A stretch of DNA of 34,203 nt from an uncultured Lachnospiraceae bacterium (GCA_946414825.1 CAMKQB010000020.1:1-34203); one strand, 5' to 3'. Shown: positions 23,710 through 33,145, counted from the first letter of the stretch. Notes: a model not told the origin generated them from the letters alone. A program made the numbers and translations.

Positions 23710-25125
23710 TTACTGAGCAAGCTCAGGATACTTCTCACCAATAGCAGTATAGAATGCGTCGAGTGCTTCTTCATATGTTGCGTAATTACCATCAAAGTAA
23801 TCCTTCATAGCACTCTGGAATTCTTCGCAACATCCCTGATCATATGCAGAAATATTTGAAAGATCAATCTTTTCAGCTCCTGCACAGAACTTATCAAGAG
23901 GATTCTGTCCACCAAGTACTGCGAATGCATAAGAATCATCTGTTGCAGCAGCTTCCATAGCAGGCTTATTGTTAACGAAATCGTTATCAGCCTTAACTAT
24001 CTCTGTCATAACATCTTCATCAGTTGTAAGTGTTCTCATGATATCAGCAACAAGGTCAGCATTATCTGTACCATTTGCTGCACAAATCCATGTACCACCC
24101 CAATAGAATCCCTGAGGACCTTCTGTAGCTCCCCAGCCGCCGTTTGCTGCAATAGATGCTGGATCGTCAGCCTTCATTGAGAAGTTGATCAGCCATGCAG
24201 GTCCAAAGTAAGCAAATACCTTTCCATCTGGGTAGAATCCCTGATTCCAAGCATCTGACCAAAGCTCATCAGTTGTTGTATATCCGTTATCAACCTGCTC
24301 TTTTGACATGTCAACCCATGCCTTGATGTTATCATCAATATTGATCTGATCATCAACTACCCATGGTGTTGTTACGTTATTTGAGAATACACGGAATGTA
24401 TCATTAACTGTTGCTGTCATCTTGTATCCAGCGTCTTTCATCTTTGCAGCTGTTTCATTATATGTATCCCAATCAGCTACAGCCTTCTGTACATCTGCAG
24501 GATCATCTGATCCAAGAACTTCCTTAGCTGCTTCTCTGTTGTAGATAAGTACACCAGGACATCCCTGCCATGAAACACCCTTAAGGTTTCCGTTTGAATC
24601 TGTTACGATATCCTTTGTATACTGATACTGATTTGAAAGTTCGCTTTCATCAATACCAAGTGCTGAAACAGGAACTGTATAATCTGTATCAACATACTTA
24701 AGCGCATAGTCAGCTTCTACAAGGAAAAGGTCAATCTTATCATCAGCTGCTGCATCAACATTACCTGGAAGCTTTGAATCCAGGTTATCCTGATATGCAT
24801 TATCCTTTGATGGTGTTGACTTGAACTTGATTGTTATATCACCAATCTTTCCAATTTCGCCATCAACTGTTACATTGTTGTCTGCATCTGTTCCTTCTTC
24901 GATCATCTTGTCATAATCATCAGCTGTCACGAAGTCAGGATAATGATCCTTGAGTCTTGTAACGAACTCTGTGTTCCAACCCTGGATGTAGAGCACCTTA
25001 CCATCATTAGATGTTGTGTACCCTGCATCATCATTTGATGCTGTATCAGCATCATCAGCTGATGCATCCTCTGTTGTGTCATCTGATGCAGCCTCTGTTG
25101 TAGCCTCTGTAGTTGCCTCTGTTGT
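23710..25125 (-). CDS. Sugar-binding protein copy 2, headless: no start, signal peptide or lipobox
   Basis: A paralogue of the binding lipoprotein at 17003-18451, roughly 70-75% identical by eye, with an insertion of about 15-20 residues near its N-terminus (KMIEEGTDADNN). The frame is open for about 470 codons from the linker (TTEATTEATTEA) to TAA, with no frameshift. It has no usable beginning: the codon before the linker is TAA (25126-25128), preceded only by ATG AAT GTG. No ribosome site, lipobox or promoter is seen, and a strong terminator lies just upstream. The first in-frame start is GTG 24996, inside the binding domain. As it stands the gene is silent or makes a non-exported protein. 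I interpret it as a reserve cassette; a relic is the alternative. Confidence 0.85.
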   Translation of the reverse strand, partial: TTEATTEATTEAASDDTTEDASADDADTASNDDAGYTTSNDGKVLYIQGWNTEFVTRLKDHYPDFVTADDYDKMIEEGTDADNNVTVDGEIGKIGDITIKFKSTPSKDNAYQDNLDSKLPGNVDAAADDKIDLFLVEADYALKYVDTDYTVPVSALGIDESELSNQYQYTKDIVTDSNGNLKGVSWQGCPGVLIYNREAAKEVLGSDDPADVQKAVADWDTYNETAAKMKDAGYKMTATVNDTFRVFSNNVTTPWVVDDQINIDDNIKAWVDMSKEQVDNGYTTTDELWSDAWNQGFYPDGKVFAYFGPAWLINFSMKADDPASIAANGGWGATEGPQGFYWGGTWICAANGTDNADLVADIMRTLTTDEDVMTEIVKADNDFVNNKPAMEAAATDDSYAFAVLGGQNPLDKFCAGAEKIDLSNISAYDQGCCEEFQSAMKDYFDGNYATYEEALDAFYTAIGEKYPELAQ

Positions 25126-25127
25126 TT
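25088..25127 (-). repeat. Right 40-bp perfect inverted repeat
   Basis: Exact inverse complement of 17088-17127, in the same codon phase. Homology to copy 1 stops abruptly at its outer edge: beyond it the sequence is unrelated (ACACATTCATTGC and the DUF624 terminator). Confidence 0.9.
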
Positions 25128-25140
25128 ACACATTCATTGC

Positions 25141-25175
25141 AAAAAAAATCATCCATAGTATAAAACTATGGATGA
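25141..25175 (-). terminator. Terminator of the DUF624 gene, directly outside the right repeat
   Basis: An 11-bp stem (25149-25159 with 25165-25175), loop of 5, followed on the minus strand by eight T (25148-25141). It ends 14 nt before the 40-bp repeat and would stop DUF624 transcripts entering the headless gene. Confidence 0.92.
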
Positions 25176-25198
25176 ACAATTTATAAATAGTATAGATT

Positions 25199-25969
25199 TT
25201 ATTCTCTAGGTTTTTCTATTTTGTCGTAGAATCTTATTAGTAGCATTGAGCTTACATATGTAAAGAAAGCTGTTAGGAACAAGGCCCAGAGGAACCAAGT
25301 GTATACCAGGATTCTTGGATTCAGGAAGTACAGCATACTTGGAAATGACCAAATAAAGAATATTTTTATCCAGGTTCCTAGGTTGGCGAGAGAGAAGACT
25401 AATGCATTTCTCATAAGATTAAATGTTGTATTCTCATATCTGGCAACCATTGGGAACTGAAGAGGTATAGCAAATGCTGCAAGTATGAACTCAAACCCAA
25501 GTATTACATAAATGATACGTGCTGTTTCACTGTTACTAGTGATAACATATGAATACTGTAAATACATCAGGAATAGATATATCAGATCTACTATCCAGAT
25601 GATGGTTCCCTGCTTTAGATTCTCTCTAAAGGCTTTGAAATAAGCTTCCTTAACGGGACTTTCATCGTCCTTAACCATTTTGTTAGTAACGGTGTATAGT
25701 GCAGTAAATGCAGCTCCGATCGTTACTATAGGTATACAGGTTATAAAGAAGTAAATATTCAGGAAGAAGAGATCGCCGAATTTATCTATTACATTGAAGA
25801 ACCGCTGTGCTTTTGTCGGCTTAACGCGAGCTTCTTCGCTTTCTTCTTTCTTTTCTTCAATCTGAGGCTTATCTGCATTTTGTGCAGATAGTGTATCAGA
25901 TAGTTGTTCAGTATCTTGTTTTTTATTATCTAATTTGTTGGAATTCTTGCTAGAATTGTTTTTAGACAT
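25199..25969 (-). CDS. DUF624 (YesL-like) membrane protein
   Basis: The 256-residue protein has a hydrophilic Asn/Lys/Glu-rich N-terminus (about 1-55) and then about five membrane helices. The first carries FNVIDKFGDLFFLNIYFFITCIP in pattern, with the DUF624 hallmarks of an early Phe-rich helix, a CIPIVTIGAAFTALY motif, and GTIIWIVDL. YesL-type proteins are commonly found with CUT1 sugar transporters; their role is unknown. It is probably part of the original transporter locus. It has its own promoter and its own terminator. The ATG at 25969 has GAAAGG about 10 nt upstream, a fairly weak ribosome site. Confidence 0.88.
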   Translation of the reverse strand: MSKNNSSKNSNKLDNKKQDTEQLSDTLSAQNADKPQIEEKKEESEEARVKPTKAQRFFNVIDKFGDLFFLNIYFFITCIPIVTIGAAFTALYTVTNKMVKDDESPVKEAYFKAFRENLKQGTIIWIVDLIYLFLMYLQYSYVITSNSETARIIYVILGFEFILAAFAIPLQFPMVARYENTTFNLMRNALVFSLANLGTWIKIFFIWSFPSMLYFLNPRILVYTWFLWALFLTAFFTYVSSMLLIRFYDKIEKPRE

Positions 25970-26035
25970 ATTATGTCAACCTTTCTGTTATAGGTTAAAT
26001 AGCCTTCAAATCAGCTGTTTTTCTCGCATTTTCAT

Positions 26036-26064
26036 ATATTAACATTATAGTTAGTTGTTGTCAA
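26036..26064 (-). promoter_or_regulatory. Sigma-A promoter of the DUF624 gene
   Basis: On the minus strand TTGACA (26064-26059) and TAATAT (26041-26036) are separated by 17 nt. It gives a leader of about 60 nt before ATG 25969. A nearby TATAAT (26049-26044) is only 9 nt from the -35 box and is unlikely to be used with it. Confidence 0.7.
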
Positions 26065-26203
26065 AAAAACTATTACAATAAATAAAAAAAATAAAAGGAT
26101 TCTTCTTTTTTATGTTTAATAATAAGATGGGTCCTCTTTTTTAGGGGATGGTTTTGTCACATATGGTTTTCCTGAAATGGCTTAGGTTTTGAGGAGTGTA
26201 AAA

Positions 26204-27211
26204 ATGACTATTAGAGAGCGTTACGAACAGGAAGAACATCAGAGATTAAGCGAGTATGCATCCTTTAGTGATGAGTCTAGAGGTAGAGATGTACCGGAAG
26301 AGGAAAGTGATATACGTACAGTATATCAGAGAGATAGAGACCGCATCATTCATAGTAAGTGCTTTAGAAGACTGAAGCATAAGACACAGGTTTTTCTAAC
26401 TCCTGATGGGGATCATTACAGGACAAGACTTACGCATACTCTGGAGGTTTCTCAGATAGCTAGAACTATAGCGAAGGCTATAAGAGCAAATGAGGATTTG
26501 ACAGAAGCTATAGCTCTTGGACATGATATAGGTCATACACCCTTTGGTCATGTAGGAGAGAGAGCGCTTAGCAAGGCACTGGGTAGACCTTTTGGACATA
26601 ACGTCAATGGTGTTAGAGTGGTTGAAAAGGTTGAGAAAAATGGACAGGGGCTCAATCTTACATGGGAAGTAAGAGACGGTATCCTGAATCATAAGACTAG
26701 CCTTACACCTGCTACGCTTGAGGGAGATATAGTTAGAATCTCAGATAAGATAGCGTATATTAGCCATGATATAGATGATGGAATAATGGCTGGTGTACTT
26801 TTCGAAGATGAACTCCCTTCAGAATGTACTAATATATTGGGACATTCAACAAGCGACCGAATAGATAGAATGATTCATAATGTGGTAGAGAATTCTCAGG
26901 ATAGCCCTAGGGTCAAGATGACGGACGAATTCTGGCAAGCCTTTATGGATCTTCGGAAATATATGTTCGAAAACCTTTATACGAATCCAGTAGTTAAAAA
27001 GGAAGAGGAAAAGGCTTTTGAAGTTATAGAAATGCTTTATGAGTATTATTATAATAATCCGGATAAGTTATCTGGAGAATTTGCTGATGCCATAGCGAGT
27101 GGCGCTGATGTATCAGATATAGTTTGTGATTATATATCAGGAATGACTGATAACTACGCAGTTGAGATATTCCAGCAGTTATTCATTCCTGATGGTTGGA
27201 ATAAATTCTAG
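26204..27211 (+). CDS. dgt: dGTPase-like deoxynucleoside triphosphate triphosphohydrolase
   Basis: Hydrolyses dNTPs to deoxynucleoside and triphosphate, so it affects nucleotide pools next to the replication primase. It has the family opening (RDRIIHSKCFRRLKHKTQVF), RTRLTHTLEVSQIAR with the first metal His, the HD pair in ALGHDIGHTPFGH, and a later Asp in RISDKIAYISHDIDDG. At 335 residues it is of the shorter Firmicute type. ATG 26204 is chosen because GAGGAG lies 7 nt upstream; an in-frame TTG at 26189 overlaps that site. It is 23 nt before dnaG, the order commonly seen in Clostridia. Confidence 0.94.
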   Translation: MTIRERYEQEEHQRLSEYASFSDESRGRDVPEEESDIRTVYQRDRDRIIHSKCFRRLKHKTQVFLTPDGDHYRTRLTHTLEVSQIARTIAKAIRANEDLTEAIALGHDIGHTPFGHVGERALSKALGRPFGHNVNGVRVVEKVEKNGQGLNLTWEVRDGILNHKTSLTPATLEGDIVRISDKIAYISHDIDDGIMAGVLFEDELPSECTNILGHSTSDRIDRMIHNVVENSQDSPRVKMTDEFWQAFMDLRKYMFENLYTNPVVKKEEEKAFEVIEMLYEYYYNNPDKLSGEFADAIASGADVSDIVCDYISGMTDNYAVEIFQQLFIPDGWNKF

Positions 27212-27234
27212 TTTACATAAAATAGAGGGATGAA

Positions 27235-29028
27235 ATGTATTATTCAGATGAGATAGTTGAAGAAGTACGTTCACAAAATGATATAGTAGATGTTATCTCT
27301 GAATACACAGGTCTAAAAAGGGCTGGTAGTACCTATAAATGCTGCTGTCCATTCCATAATGAGAAAACCCCGTCATTTTCGGTGAGTCGGGAGAAGCAGA
27401 TGTACTATTGCTTTGGTTGTCATGTCGGCGGAAATGTGTATACATTTTTAATGAAGCATGAGAATATGACATTTCCAGAGGCTGTAGAGTATCTGGCTAA
27501 GAGAGCAGGAATCGAGCTTCCAGAGAAAGAACTCTCCGAAGAGGATAAGAAAAAGCAGTCCTGGCGGGCGAGACTCTACGAGGTAAACATGGATGCGGCA
27601 GGTTACTTCCATTATTTGCTAACGAAAACAGATCGTGGAAAGCTTGGGTATGAGTATTATAAGAACCGTGGTTTTACGGATGAGACCATAAATAACTTCG
27701 GACTTGGATATTCAGACATTTATAGAGATGATCTGTATAAGTATCTCAAATCAAAGGGACATTCAGACGAACTTATGAAGGCGGCTGGTCTCGTGAGATT
27801 TGACGAGAGGGATGGACCTGGTGATCAGTTCTGGAACAGGGTGATAGTTCCGATTACAGATATAAGTGGCAAGGTAATAGGATTTGGTGGAAGAGTACTG
27901 GGCGATGCGAAGCCGAAGTATCTCAATACTCGAGAGACCGAAATCTTTAACAAAGGTCGAAACCTCTTTGCAATGAATATAGCCCGTCATAGTAAGAAGA
28001 AGGGTGTTATCCTGTGTGAGGGTTATATGGACGTTATTGCCATGCATCAGGCAGGGTATACGAATGCTACAGCCTCACTGGGAACGGCCCTCACAGAGGC
28101 TCAGGCAGGACTTATTAAGAGATATACGAGTGATGTTTACCTGGCATATGACAGCGACGGTGCTGGCGTAAATGCCACCATGAGAGCGATAGGAATACTT
28201 CGTAAGCTGGATTTGTCACAAAAGGTCATTGACCTTAGACCATATAAGGATCCAGATGAATTCATTAAAAATGAAGGTATAGACAGCTTCGATGAAAGAG
28301 TTCGAAATGCTTTGAATGGTCGACTCTTCGAGATAGATCATATAGTTGCCAAGTATGATCTGAATGATCCTGAAGAGAAAACCAAATTTATGAAGGATGC
28401 AGGAAGACTGCTCGCAGGTATCACGGACATAACGGAGAGACATAACTATATAGATACAGTATCGAGTAAATACTTCCTTGATAAAGAGGAGCTGGGCAGG
28501 ATAGTTACACAGATAGGACTTGCAGGACTGGCTGAAACAAGCCTGGATGCAGCGACTGATAAAGAAGTGATAGATAATACTGACCGGCGAGAATTAAGAG
28601 AACGGCAGAAGAAGACTTCAACACCGGCAGAGGATAACGAAAAATATCTTCTGACTATGATGGTAAATGAACAAAGGCTATTTGATAAACTATCTGGTGT
28701 TATTTCGGAGCAGGATTTTACTGAAGATATCATTTCCGATGTTGCGAAGAAGATTTTTGAACAGTATCGTACTCAAGGAAAGGTTGTACCGGCAAATATT
28801 CTGAACAGTTTCGAGGATGCCGAATCGCAGGAAAAGGTTAGTGAAATATTTACTAAGGAATTTGAATTTGATACGACACCATCTATCATGGAAAAGGTTC
28901 TGACGGATGTGATCATCAAAATCAAAACCAATAATATAGATAAGGCACTAAGAGAGAATTCCAATGTCAGCTATATACAATTAGCTAGACAGAAGGAAGA
29001 AGTTAAAAAAATAAGAATTAAATTATAG
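27235..29028 (+). CDS. dnaG: DNA primase
   Basis: Makes RNA primers at the replication fork. The N-terminal zinc finger has Cys38, His41, Cys59 and Cys62 (CPFH and CFGC). The RNA-polymerase core follows, with the TOPRIM acidic residues Glu262 (CEGYMDV) and Asp306/Asp308 (YDSDGAG). The C-terminal helicase-binding domain (about 460-597) is more divergent. The 597-residue length is normal. It lies between dgt and rpoD, the macromolecular-synthesis arrangement of many Firmicutes, with only 12 nt before rpoD. Confidence 0.97.
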   Translation: MYYSDEIVEEVRSQNDIVDVISEYTGLKRAGSTYKCCCPFHNEKTPSFSVSREKQMYYCFGCHVGGNVYTFLMKHENMTFPEAVEYLAKRAGIELPEKELSEEDKKKQSWRARLYEVNMDAAGYFHYLLTKTDRGKLGYEYYKNRGFTDETINNFGLGYSDIYRDDLYKYLKSKGHSDELMKAAGLVRFDERDGPGDQFWNRVIVPITDISGKVIGFGGRVLGDAKPKYLNTRETEIFNKGRNLFAMNIARHSKKKGVILCEGYMDVIAMHQAGYTNATASLGTALTEAQAGLIKRYTSDVYLAYDSDGAGVNATMRAIGILRKLDLSQKVIDLRPYKDPDEFIKNEGIDSFDERVRNALNGRLFEIDHIVAKYDLNDPEEKTKFMKDAGRLLAGITDITERHNYIDTVSSKYFLDKEELGRIVTQIGLAGLAETSLDAATDKEVIDNTDRRELRERQKKTSTPAEDNEKYLLTMMVNEQRLFDKLSGVISEQDFTEDIISDVAKKIFEQYRTQGKVVPANILNSFEDAESQEKVSEIFTKEFEFDTTPSIMEKVLTDVIIKIKTNNIDKALRENSNVSYIQLARQKEEVKKIRIKL

Positions 29029-29040
29029 TGAGGTATAGAG

Positions 29041-30312
29041 ATGGCTACAAGAAAGAAAGCAAAAAAAGAAGAAGTAATCGAGGAAGTAGTAGTTGAGGGA
29101 ACAGAGGAAACTTCTGAGCAGGAAGCTACTGAAGAAGAAGTAGAAGAAGAGTCAGCCGAAGAAGAACTGGATGAAAGTGACAGAATGACTGATGAAGAGA
29201 AGGATGCTCTTTTCCAGAAGAAGATGAACGAGCTTCTTAAGGTGGCTAAGAAGAATAAGAATATCCTGAGCGATGAAGCTATTATTGACGCACTGAAGGA
29301 TTCACATGCTCTTCTGACAGCAGATTATTTTGCTAAGGCATTGGGCTTCTTCGAGGGTAAGAAGGTAGAGGTTATCTCTATAACTGAAGATGATGAGATT
29401 GATGATGAGGATATCGAGTTCGACATTTCTGAGGAAGAGGAAATCGACCTTGAGAAGATAGAACTCTCAGTTCCAGAGGGTGTCAGTCTTGAGGATCCTG
29501 TAAGAATGTATCTGAAGGAAATTGGTAAGGTACAGCTTCTTACAGCTGAGGAAGAGATAGAGCTTGCGCAGCGAATGGAGGAAGGCGATGAAGTGGCAAA
29601 GCAGAAGCTTGCTGAGGCAAACCTTCGTCTTGTTGTAAGTATTGCCAAGAGATATGTTGGCCGTGGAATGCTATTCCTTGATCTTATTCAGGAAGGTAAT
29701 ATGGGTCTTATTAAGGCTGTAGAGAAGTTTGATTATCGTAAGGGATATAAGTTCTCTACTTATGCAACCTGGTGGATCAGACAGGCAATAACAAGAGCTA
29801 TAGCTGATCAGGCCAGAACTATCAGAATTCCAGTACATATGGTTGAAACTATCAACAAGCTGACAAGAGTTTCCAGACAACTGCTTCAGGAACTGGGACG
29901 TGAGCCAAGTCCAGAAGAAATAGCAGAAGAAATGGAAATACCAGTTGATAGAGTTAGAGAGATACAGAAGATATCACAGGAGCCGGTATCACTGGAGACA
30001 CCTATCGGTGAAGAGGAAGACAGTCATTTAGGAGATTTTCTTCCGGATGAAGATATTCCTGCACCTCAGGATGCTGCAGCATCCACTATCCTTAAGGAAC
30101 AGCTGGTAGAAGTACTTGGAACTCTTACAGAGAGAGAGCAGAAGGTTCTGAGACTTAGATTTGGTCTTGATGATGGTAGAGCCAGAACTCTTGAAGAGGT
30201 TGGTAGAGAGTTTAATGTTACTCGTGAGCGTATCAGACAGATAGAAGCAAAGGCTCTTAGAAAGCTTAGACATCCAAGCCGTTCACGTAAGCTTAAGGAA
30301 TTCCTTGAGTAA
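29041..30312 (+). CDS. rpoD: Primary sigma factor (sigma-70/SigA)
   Basis: The housekeeping sigma factor. It has a Lys-then-Glu-rich N-terminal tail (about 1-60, EE/EEE runs), a region 1.1-like stretch, region 1.2 ([13 protein letters not shown]), region 2 ([17 protein letters not shown] and [15 protein letters not shown], the -10 recognition helix), region 3, and region 4 with the -35 helix-turn-helix ([20 protein letters not shown]). Its 423 residues are slightly longer than B. subtilis SigA because of the acidic tail. This factor should recognise the TTGACA/TATAAT promoters described in this window. It is 12 nt after dnaG. Confidence 0.98.
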   Translation: MATRKKAKKEEVIEEVVVEGTEETSEQEATEEEVEEESAEEELDESDRMTDEEKDALFQKKMNELLKVAKKNKNILSDEAIIDALKDSHALLTADYFAKALGFFEGKKVEVISITEDDEIDDEDIEFDISEEEEIDLEKIELSVPEGVSLEDPVRMYLKEIGKVQLLTAEEEIELAQRMEEGDEVAKQKLAEANLRLVVSIAKRYVGRGMLFLDLIQEGNMGLIKAVEKFDYRKGYKFSTYATWWIRQAITRAIADQARTIRIPVHMVETINKLTRVSRQLLQELGREPSPEEIAEEMEIPVDRVREIQKISQEPVSLETPIGEEEDSHLGDFLPDEDIPAPQDAAASTILKEQLVEVLGTLTEREQKVLRLRFGLDDGRARTLEEVGREFNVTRERIRQIEAKALRKLRHPSRSRKLKEFLE

Positions 30313-30337
30313 TAGTAAATGCGGGAGGCTCAAATAA

Positions 30338-31057
30338 ATGATGCCAAAGCTCTCAAATAGAATGAAATGTATAGCTGATATGGTTACCCCTGGAAAGAGA
30401 GTAGCGGATATTGGCTGTGATCATGCATTTATATCGATATATCTTGCAAAGGAAGGTATATCTCTTGGAGGACTTGCTATGGATATAGCCGCAGGTCCTC
30501 TTGAAAATGCTAAAAATAATATAGAAATGTATGGCGTTGCGGATAAGGTTAAGACAAGAATATCTAATGGAATGGATGCCTTGGAACAGGGCGAATGTGA
30601 CGCCGCTATTATTTCTGGTATGGGAGGACCATTAATAATAGATATACTGAATAGGGGCATTTCAAAGCTCTCAGAAGGTTATGAACTTATTTTGTCACCT
30701 CAGTCAGAGATAGAGGAGGTCAGACATTTTCTGAGAACCTCCGGTTTCCAAATCGTTGATGAGGAAATGATGATAGAGGATGGTAAATATTATAATATCA
30801 TTAAAACTGTTTTTCTGGGGAATGCAACAGATGACCAGGAAGAGAACACTAATATATTGTATGACCGTTATGGAGAGCTGCTGATACAAAAAAAATCTCC
30901 TGTACTTCTAAAATATTCAAAAGAAAGAATAGAGAAGCTGGAAGGTATATATTGCAGGCTATCTAAAGAGAGTGGGGACTCTATTATAGACAGGATGGCA
31001 GAAATAAATGCAGAAGTAGAACAACTGGTTAAGGTTATAGAGCTTATTAAAAATTAA
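30338..31057 (+). CDS. trmK: tRNA (adenine22-N1)-methyltransferase
   Basis: A class I SAM methyltransferase of the TrmK family, which makes m1A22 in tRNAs of Gram-positive bacteria. SAM motif I is VADIGCDHAFISIYLA (about 23-38) and the acidic motif II follows in GLAMDIAAGPLENA. The typical IISGMGGPLI lies at about 91-100, and LSPQSE in place of NPPY-type catalytic motifs is characteristic of this family. The C-terminal part is helical. Two neighbouring ATGs exist (30338, 30341), with GGGAGG upstream. It lies 25 nt after rpoD, the conserved Firmicute order. Confidence 0.92.
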   Translation: MMPKLSNRMKCIADMVTPGKRVADIGCDHAFISIYLAKEGISLGGLAMDIAAGPLENAKNNIEMYGVADKVKTRISNGMDALEQGECDAAIISGMGGPLIIDILNRGISKLSEGYELILSPQSEIEEVRHFLRTSGFQIVDEEMMIEDGKYYNIIKTVFLGNATDDQEENTNILYDRYGELLIQKKSPVLLKYSKERIEKLEGIYCRLSKESGDSIIDRMAEINAEVEQLVKVIELIKN

Positions 31058-31091
31058 GTACATTATGATTGGTTGGTGGAGGGGCTACTAT

Positions 31092-32771
31092 ATGAATAAT
31101 ACAGAAATAAATATCAAAATCATTAATGGGGAAAATGTAATAGAAGGAAATGTGCCTGCTGGTACTTGTCTGACAGATATAATAGATAAGTTTATAAATG
31201 ACGATGAGAAGTATGTAGCAGCCGTTGTGAATCGGAGACTATGTGAAGTGACTAGTAGCATATTCAAGGACGCAGAGATTAAGTTTTTGAAGCTTAACAG
31301 TCCTATAGGATATGATCTATACAAGCGGAGCATAGTCCTTCTTATGCTCAAATCAGCAAAGGACGTGCTTGGCAAAGCAGAGGGTGACTACCGAATAGAG
31401 ATAATGTATTCTCTTGGAAAGGGTTTCTTCTGTAGACTTGAGGATGACGATACAGAAATGAATGAAGAACTACTCGGCAAGATCAAGGCCAGAATGAGAG
31501 AGCTTGTTGAGCAGGACCTGCCTTTGGAAAAGAAGGTATATACTACAAGAGAAATGAGAGAAAGATTTGCTCAAAGAGATCTTCCAGGCAAGGCTAAACT
31601 TCTGAGATATAGAAGATCCTCCAAAATTAATATATATGATTTGGATGGTTATGAGGATTACTTCTACGGATATATGGTTCCATCAACAGGCTACCTGACA
31701 GAGTTTGATCTTGTACCATACGATGATGGATTTGTGCTTGTTATTCCAGAGAAGAATACACTGAAGCTTCCTGAAAAATACGATGCACCACATGAACTCT
31801 ATAATGTGCTTAGAAAATCAGAGGACTGGGGTCGCAAGCTTCAAATAACCTGTGTGGGAGAGCTAAATGATATCATTGTCAAAGGCGATATGAATAAACT
31901 CATGCTACTCCAGGAAGCTATGATGGAGAAACAGATAGCTGAAATAGCTCAGGAAATATATGAGGGAGATAGAAAGCTTGTTCTTATAGCTGGACCATCT
32001 TCTTCAGGCAAGACTACATTTTCCAATAGACTCAGCGTTCAGCTGGCGTCCTTTGGTATTGTTCCTCATCCGATTGCGATGGATAACTTCTTCAAGGAGA
32101 GGAAGGATACTCCACTTGATGAAAATGGAAAGTATGATTTTGAAACTATAGATGCATTGGATCTGGAGCTTCTTGAAAGTACAATGACAAGACTTTTGGA
32201 CGGTGAAGAAGTAGATATGCCGACCTTTGATTTCACAGTTGGTTCAAAGGTATATGATGGCACGAAATTAAAGCTTGGTAAAAATGATGTAATAGTCATG
32301 GAGGGTATACATGCGCTGAATCCGGCGTCTACCAAGACTCTCCCTAAGGATAGCTGTTATAAGGTTTATATAAGTGCGCTTACACAGCTTAATATCGATG
32401 AGCATAACCGTATATCAACGACGGATACAAGACTTATTAGAAGAATAATAAGAGACGCAAGAACTAGGGGACATAGTGCAAGTAGAACTATAGAAATGTG
32501 GCCATCTGTAAGACGTGGAGAAGAGAAATATATCTTCCCATATCAGGAACATGCAGATGCAGTGTTCAATTCAGCGCTTATATATGAGCTTCCTGCTCTT
32601 AAGACATTTGTAGAACCTCTACTTTTCGGTGTCTCTGAAGAAAGCGAAATGTATTATGAGTCCAAGAGACTACTTAAATTCCTGGATTATTTCCTGGGAA
32701 TAGATGTACAGAGCGTTCCACAGAATTCTATCATAAGAGAATTTATTGGTGGGGGATGCTTTAAGGTCTGA
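31092..32771 (+). CDS. TGS / threonyl-tRNA-synthetase-like N-terminus fused to uridine kinase domain
   Basis: The first about 60 residues resemble a TGS (ThrRS-GTPase-SpoT) domain, and about residues 60-230 resemble the ThrRS second additional (editing-like) domain. From about residue 280 there is a phosphoribulokinase/uridine kinase domain with Walker A GPSSSGKT (301-308), AMDNFFKER, VMEGIHALNP and a lid with RLIRRIIRDARTRGH. Such proteins are widespread in Clostridia and annotated as nucleoside kinases; the substrate is unproven. ATG 31092 has GGAGGG at 31078-31083; the in-frame ATG at 31065 has no ribosome site. It lies in the same direction as trmK and is convergent with rnpB. Confidence 0.9.
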   Translation: MNNTEINIKIINGENVIEGNVPAGTCLTDIIDKFINDDEKYVAAVVNRRLCEVTSSIFKDAEIKFLKLNSPIGYDLYKRSIVLLMLKSAKDVLGKAEGDYRIEIMYSLGKGFFCRLEDDDTEMNEELLGKIKARMRELVEQDLPLEKKVYTTREMRERFAQRDLPGKAKLLRYRRSSKINIYDLDGYEDYFYGYMVPSTGYLTEFDLVPYDDGFVLVIPEKNTLKLPEKYDAPHELYNVLRKSEDWGRKLQITCVGELNDIIVKGDMNKLMLLQEAMMEKQIAEIAQEIYEGDRKLVLIAGPSSSGKTTFSNRLSVQLASFGIVPHPIAMDNFFKERKDTPLDENGKYDFETIDALDLELLESTMTRLLDGEEVDMPTFDFTVGSKVYDGTKLKLGKNDVIVMEGIHALNPASTKTLPKDSCYKVYISALTQLNIDEHNRISTTDTRLIRRIIRDARTRGHSASRTIEMWPSVRRGEEKYIFPYQEHADAVFNSALIYELPALKTFVEPLLFGVSEESEMYYESKRLLKFLDYFLGIDVQSVPQNSIIREFIGGGCFKV

Positions 32772-32803
32772 AGTGCCACAAAGATGAAGGGGAAAAGCAA
32801 AAA

Positions 32804-33138
32804 TGGAGCAGGACTGTAAGCCGGGTTCTGTCGGGGATAATCATCTATCTAGATCCTGTATTACTACAGGATTCAAGCAACCTACCTGAAGCTCGGCGGG
32901 CCGCGTCAACGCTTCTGCTTGGTCTTGCATCGGATGGGGTTTACAATGCCCTGTCTGTCACCAGCCAGGCGGTGAGCTCTTACCTCGCCTTTTCACCCTT
33001 ACTCATAAAGAGCGGTATATTTTCTGCTGCACTTTCCTGTGAGTCACCTCAACTGGACGTTATCCAGCATCCTGCCCTGTGATGCCCGGACTTTCCTCAC
33101 GGACTATAAAAGTCCCCGCGATTATCTATCCTGCTCGC
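32804..33138 (-). ncRNA. rnpB: RNase P RNA (class A)
   Basis: Read on the minus strand, the conserved core is plain: GAGGAAAGTCCGGGC (P4 5' part), CAGGGCAGGGTGCTGGATAA, the internal GTAAACCCCATCC region, and ACAGAACCCGGCTTA at the 3' side. The ends pair as P1: GAGCAGGA (33136-33129) with TCCTGCTC (32813-32806). The length is about 335 nt. It is the catalytic RNA that trims tRNA 5' leaders. It lies convergent to the kinase gene and divergent from the secreted protein gene. T-rich sequence after P1 may end the transcript. Confidence 0.96.
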
Positions 33139-33145
33139 AGGTGCG

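Noticed and set aside
17088-25127. Inverted copies as a pure assembly artefact
   Set aside because: The copies differ at many positions (binding proteins about 70-75% identical, permeases about 86-88%), so one was not simply duplicated by the assembler. A chimeric junction at one 40-bp repeat cannot be excluded without reads.
24927-25133. Short Gln/Met-rich frame overlapping the headless binding-protein gene
   Set aside because: It is an out-of-frame reading of the repetitive linker; the homologous frame to copy 1 is the other one.
26090-26200. Promoter for the dgt-dnaG-rpoD operon
   Set aside because: AT-rich sequence and T-runs are present, but no -35/-10 pair with acceptable spacing stood out.
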